Source: Candidatus Caccousia avicola (lineage in GTDB: Bacteria; Bacillota; Clostridia; Oscillospirales; Acutalibacteraceae). From it: 64,000 nt of DNA. Location of the stretch: assembly GCA_018712435.1 (NCBI GenBank), contig DVGZ01000026.1, positions 1 through 64,000 of the forward strand, given 5' to 3'. The notes under the pieces are model-generated. The model was given only the letters and a program-made list of their open reading frames with translations. It was not told where the DNA came from and ran no database searches. Of the stretch, positions 61,306 through 64,000 are shown in pieces; within the stretch, counting starts at the first letter, position 1, and each line of letters starts with the position of its first letter. The translations under genes and the position numbers were made by a program.

Positions 61306-62438
61306 TGCAGCCGATCACAGGGGAGATGCGCACGCCGTATTTCCTGGTGGATGAAACGCGGCTCACGCACAATCTGGAAATTCTGCGGGACGTTCAGGAG
61401 CGCGCGGGCTGCAAAATCCTGCTGGCACAAAAGGCGTTCTCGATGTTTGCCGTCTATCCGCTTTTGCGGCAGTATCTCGCGGGCAGCACGGCCAGCGGCC
61501 TGTATGAAGCCCGTCTCGGCCATGAGGAATTCGGAGGGGAAACGCATGTATTTTCCCCGGCTTACCGCGAGGACGAATGGGACGAGCTGCTGCAATACGC
61601 GGATGATATCGTGTTCAATTCCCCGGCTCAGGTGCGCCGCTTTGCGCCGCGCGCCCGCGTTGCCGGGAAATCCTGCGGCCTGCGGCTGAATCCGGAGCAC
61701 TCCACACAGGAGGGGCATGCGATCTACGATCCGTGTTCGCCCGGCTCCCGTCTGGGGACGACGCTTGCCCAGTTTGATGAATCGATCCTTCCGCTGCTCG
61801 ACGGCCTGCATTTCCACACGCTCTGCGAGCAGAATTCCGACGCGCTGGAGGAGACGGTTGCGGCGGTGGAGAAAAAATTCGGCCGCTGGCTTCCTCAGAT
61901 GAAGTGGCTGAATCTCGGCGGCGGCCACCATATCACCCGCGACGATTACGACGTGGAGCGGCTGATCCGTGTGGTGCGCCATTTGAAGGAAACCTACCAT
62001 GTGGAGGTGTACCTGGAACCGGGGGAGGCCGTGGTGCTCAACGCCGGATTTCTGGTGACCAGCGTGCTGGAAACGCTCCAAAACGGCATGGATATCGCGA
62101 TTCTCGATACCTCCGCGGCCTGCCATATGCCGGACGTGCTGGAAATGCCCTACCGTCCGCCGCTGCAGGACGCGGGCCAGCCGGGAGAGAAAGCGCACAC
62201 CTTCCGTCTCGGCGGACCGACGTGTCTGGCCGGGGACGTCATCGGCGACTATTCCTTCGACGCGCCGCTCCGTGAGGGCGACCGCCTTGTGTTTGAGGAT
62301 ATGGCTCTGTATACGATGGTCAAGACCAATACGTTCAACGGCATGGCGCTTCCCTCCATTGTTTGGAGGGACAAGAACGGCAATTGCTTTCTGGTGCGCC
62401 GGTTTGGCTATGAGGATTTTAAGGAACGGCTTTCCTGA
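61305..62438 (+). CDS. nspC: Carboxynorspermidine/carboxyspermidine decarboxylase
   Basis: 377 residues from ATG 61305, overlapping the dehydrogenase stop (TGATG). PLP alanine-racemase-fold decarboxylase: RTPYFLVDETRLTHNLEIL, ILLAQKAFSMFAVYPLLRQ with the PLP lysine, GLHFHTLCEQNSDALE, WLNLGGGHHIT, VYLEPGEAVVLNAG, GPTCLAGDVIGDY with the catalytic Cys-containing segment. It turns carboxyspermidine into spermidine. Last gene of the operon, ending at a perfect terminator. Confidence 0.95.
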   Translation: MQPITGEMRTPYFLVDETRLTHNLEILRDVQERAGCKILLAQKAFSMFAVYPLLRQYLAGSTASGLYEARLGHEEFGGETHVFSPAYREDEWDELLQYADDIVFNSPAQVRRFAPRARVAGKSCGLRLNPEHSTQEGHAIYDPCSPGSRLGTTLAQFDESILPLLDGLHFHTLCEQNSDALEETVAAVEKKFGRWLPQMKWLNLGGGHHITRDDYDVERLIRVVRHLKETYHVEVYLEPGEAVVLNAGFLVTSVLETLQNGMDIAILDTSAACHMPDVLEMPYRPPLQDAGQPGEKAHTFRLGGPTCLAGDVIGDYSFDAPLREGDRLVFEDMALYTMVKTNTFNGMALPSIVWRDKNGNCFLVRRFGYEDFKERLS

Positions 62439-62444
62439 TGCAGA

Positions 62445-62489
62445 AGCCGGACAGCCAGGGGAAACCCTGAGCTGTCCGGCTCTTTTTTA
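62445..62489. terminator. Terminator of the polyamine operon and the AraC gene
   Basis: AGCCGGACAGC (62445-62455) pairs with GCTGTCCGGCT (62471-62481) around an inner CAGGG/CCCTG stem, followed by CTTTTTT. It lies between convergent genes. Confidence 0.93.
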
Positions 62490-62492
62490 TTG

Positions 62493-64000
<1,508 letters not shown>

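Overview
The window is 64 kb of a moderately GC-rich genome. Dense short-spaced operons, frequent TTG/GTG starts, strong AGGAGG ribosome sites, a CIRCE element, Mrp with a Cys-rich N-terminus, ROK glucokinase, YitT, a VanG-type resistance operon and a carboxyspermidine route together suggest an anaerobic gut Bacillota of class Clostridia, probably Oscillospirales. This placement is inferred from gene content. I see no rRNA, tRNA, CRISPR array, phage or transposase gene.

Layout. 1-7.8 kb holds housekeeping and stress genes: the end of an XRE regulator, a CcdA-TlpA redox fusion, a tandem repeat patch, clpB under CIRCE, yitT with a D-2-hydroxyacid dehydrogenase, and a TrmH-type methyltransferase. 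8.0-25.0 kb is a xylan-oligosaccharide locus: a LacI regulator, an operator-bearing promoter, a wrecked ABC importer (permease stub plus an inverted piece of its binding protein), then a GH10-GH120 fusion, GH43, two esterases, GH39, GH43, GH3 and GH51. None of these enzymes shows a signal peptide, so imported acetylated and arabinosylated xylo-oligosaccharides would be stripped and hydrolysed in the cytosol. 25.0-26.9 kb has an anchored amidase and Mrp. 26.9-32.8 kb is a vanR-vanS / vanG-vanXY-vanT operon with probable VanR boxes and an attenuator-like hairpin.

33.0-39.6 kb holds galM-glk, an exopolysaccharide sugar transferase, tcdA, a glycosyltransferase, a DUF368/PopT carrier and an HD hydrolase. 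39.7-47.2 kb holds an ABC-F ATPase, a MerR regulator and an autoregulated lacI-malQ-glgP operon for alpha-glucans. 47.4-50.3 kb is a five-gene operon (inositol-phosphatase family, NUDIX, split ThrE exporter, MazG-like). 50.5-55.6 kb holds a cytidylate-kinase-like gene, a Bce-type two-component system without its transporter, an HD protein, rsmA and two membrane proteins.

55.6-62.5 kb is a polyamine operon, speD-speA-speE-speB-CASDH-nspC, encoding both the decarboxy-SAM route and the carboxyspermidine route. It is preceded by a leader of about 390 nt that has its own consensus promoter and ends in a perfect intrinsic terminator just before speD. I could not assign this leader to a known RNA class and regard it as the best candidate for something undescribed. 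The window ends with an AraC regulator divergent from a truncated GH2 beta-galactosidase. Two families of dispersed intergenic repeats also occur.
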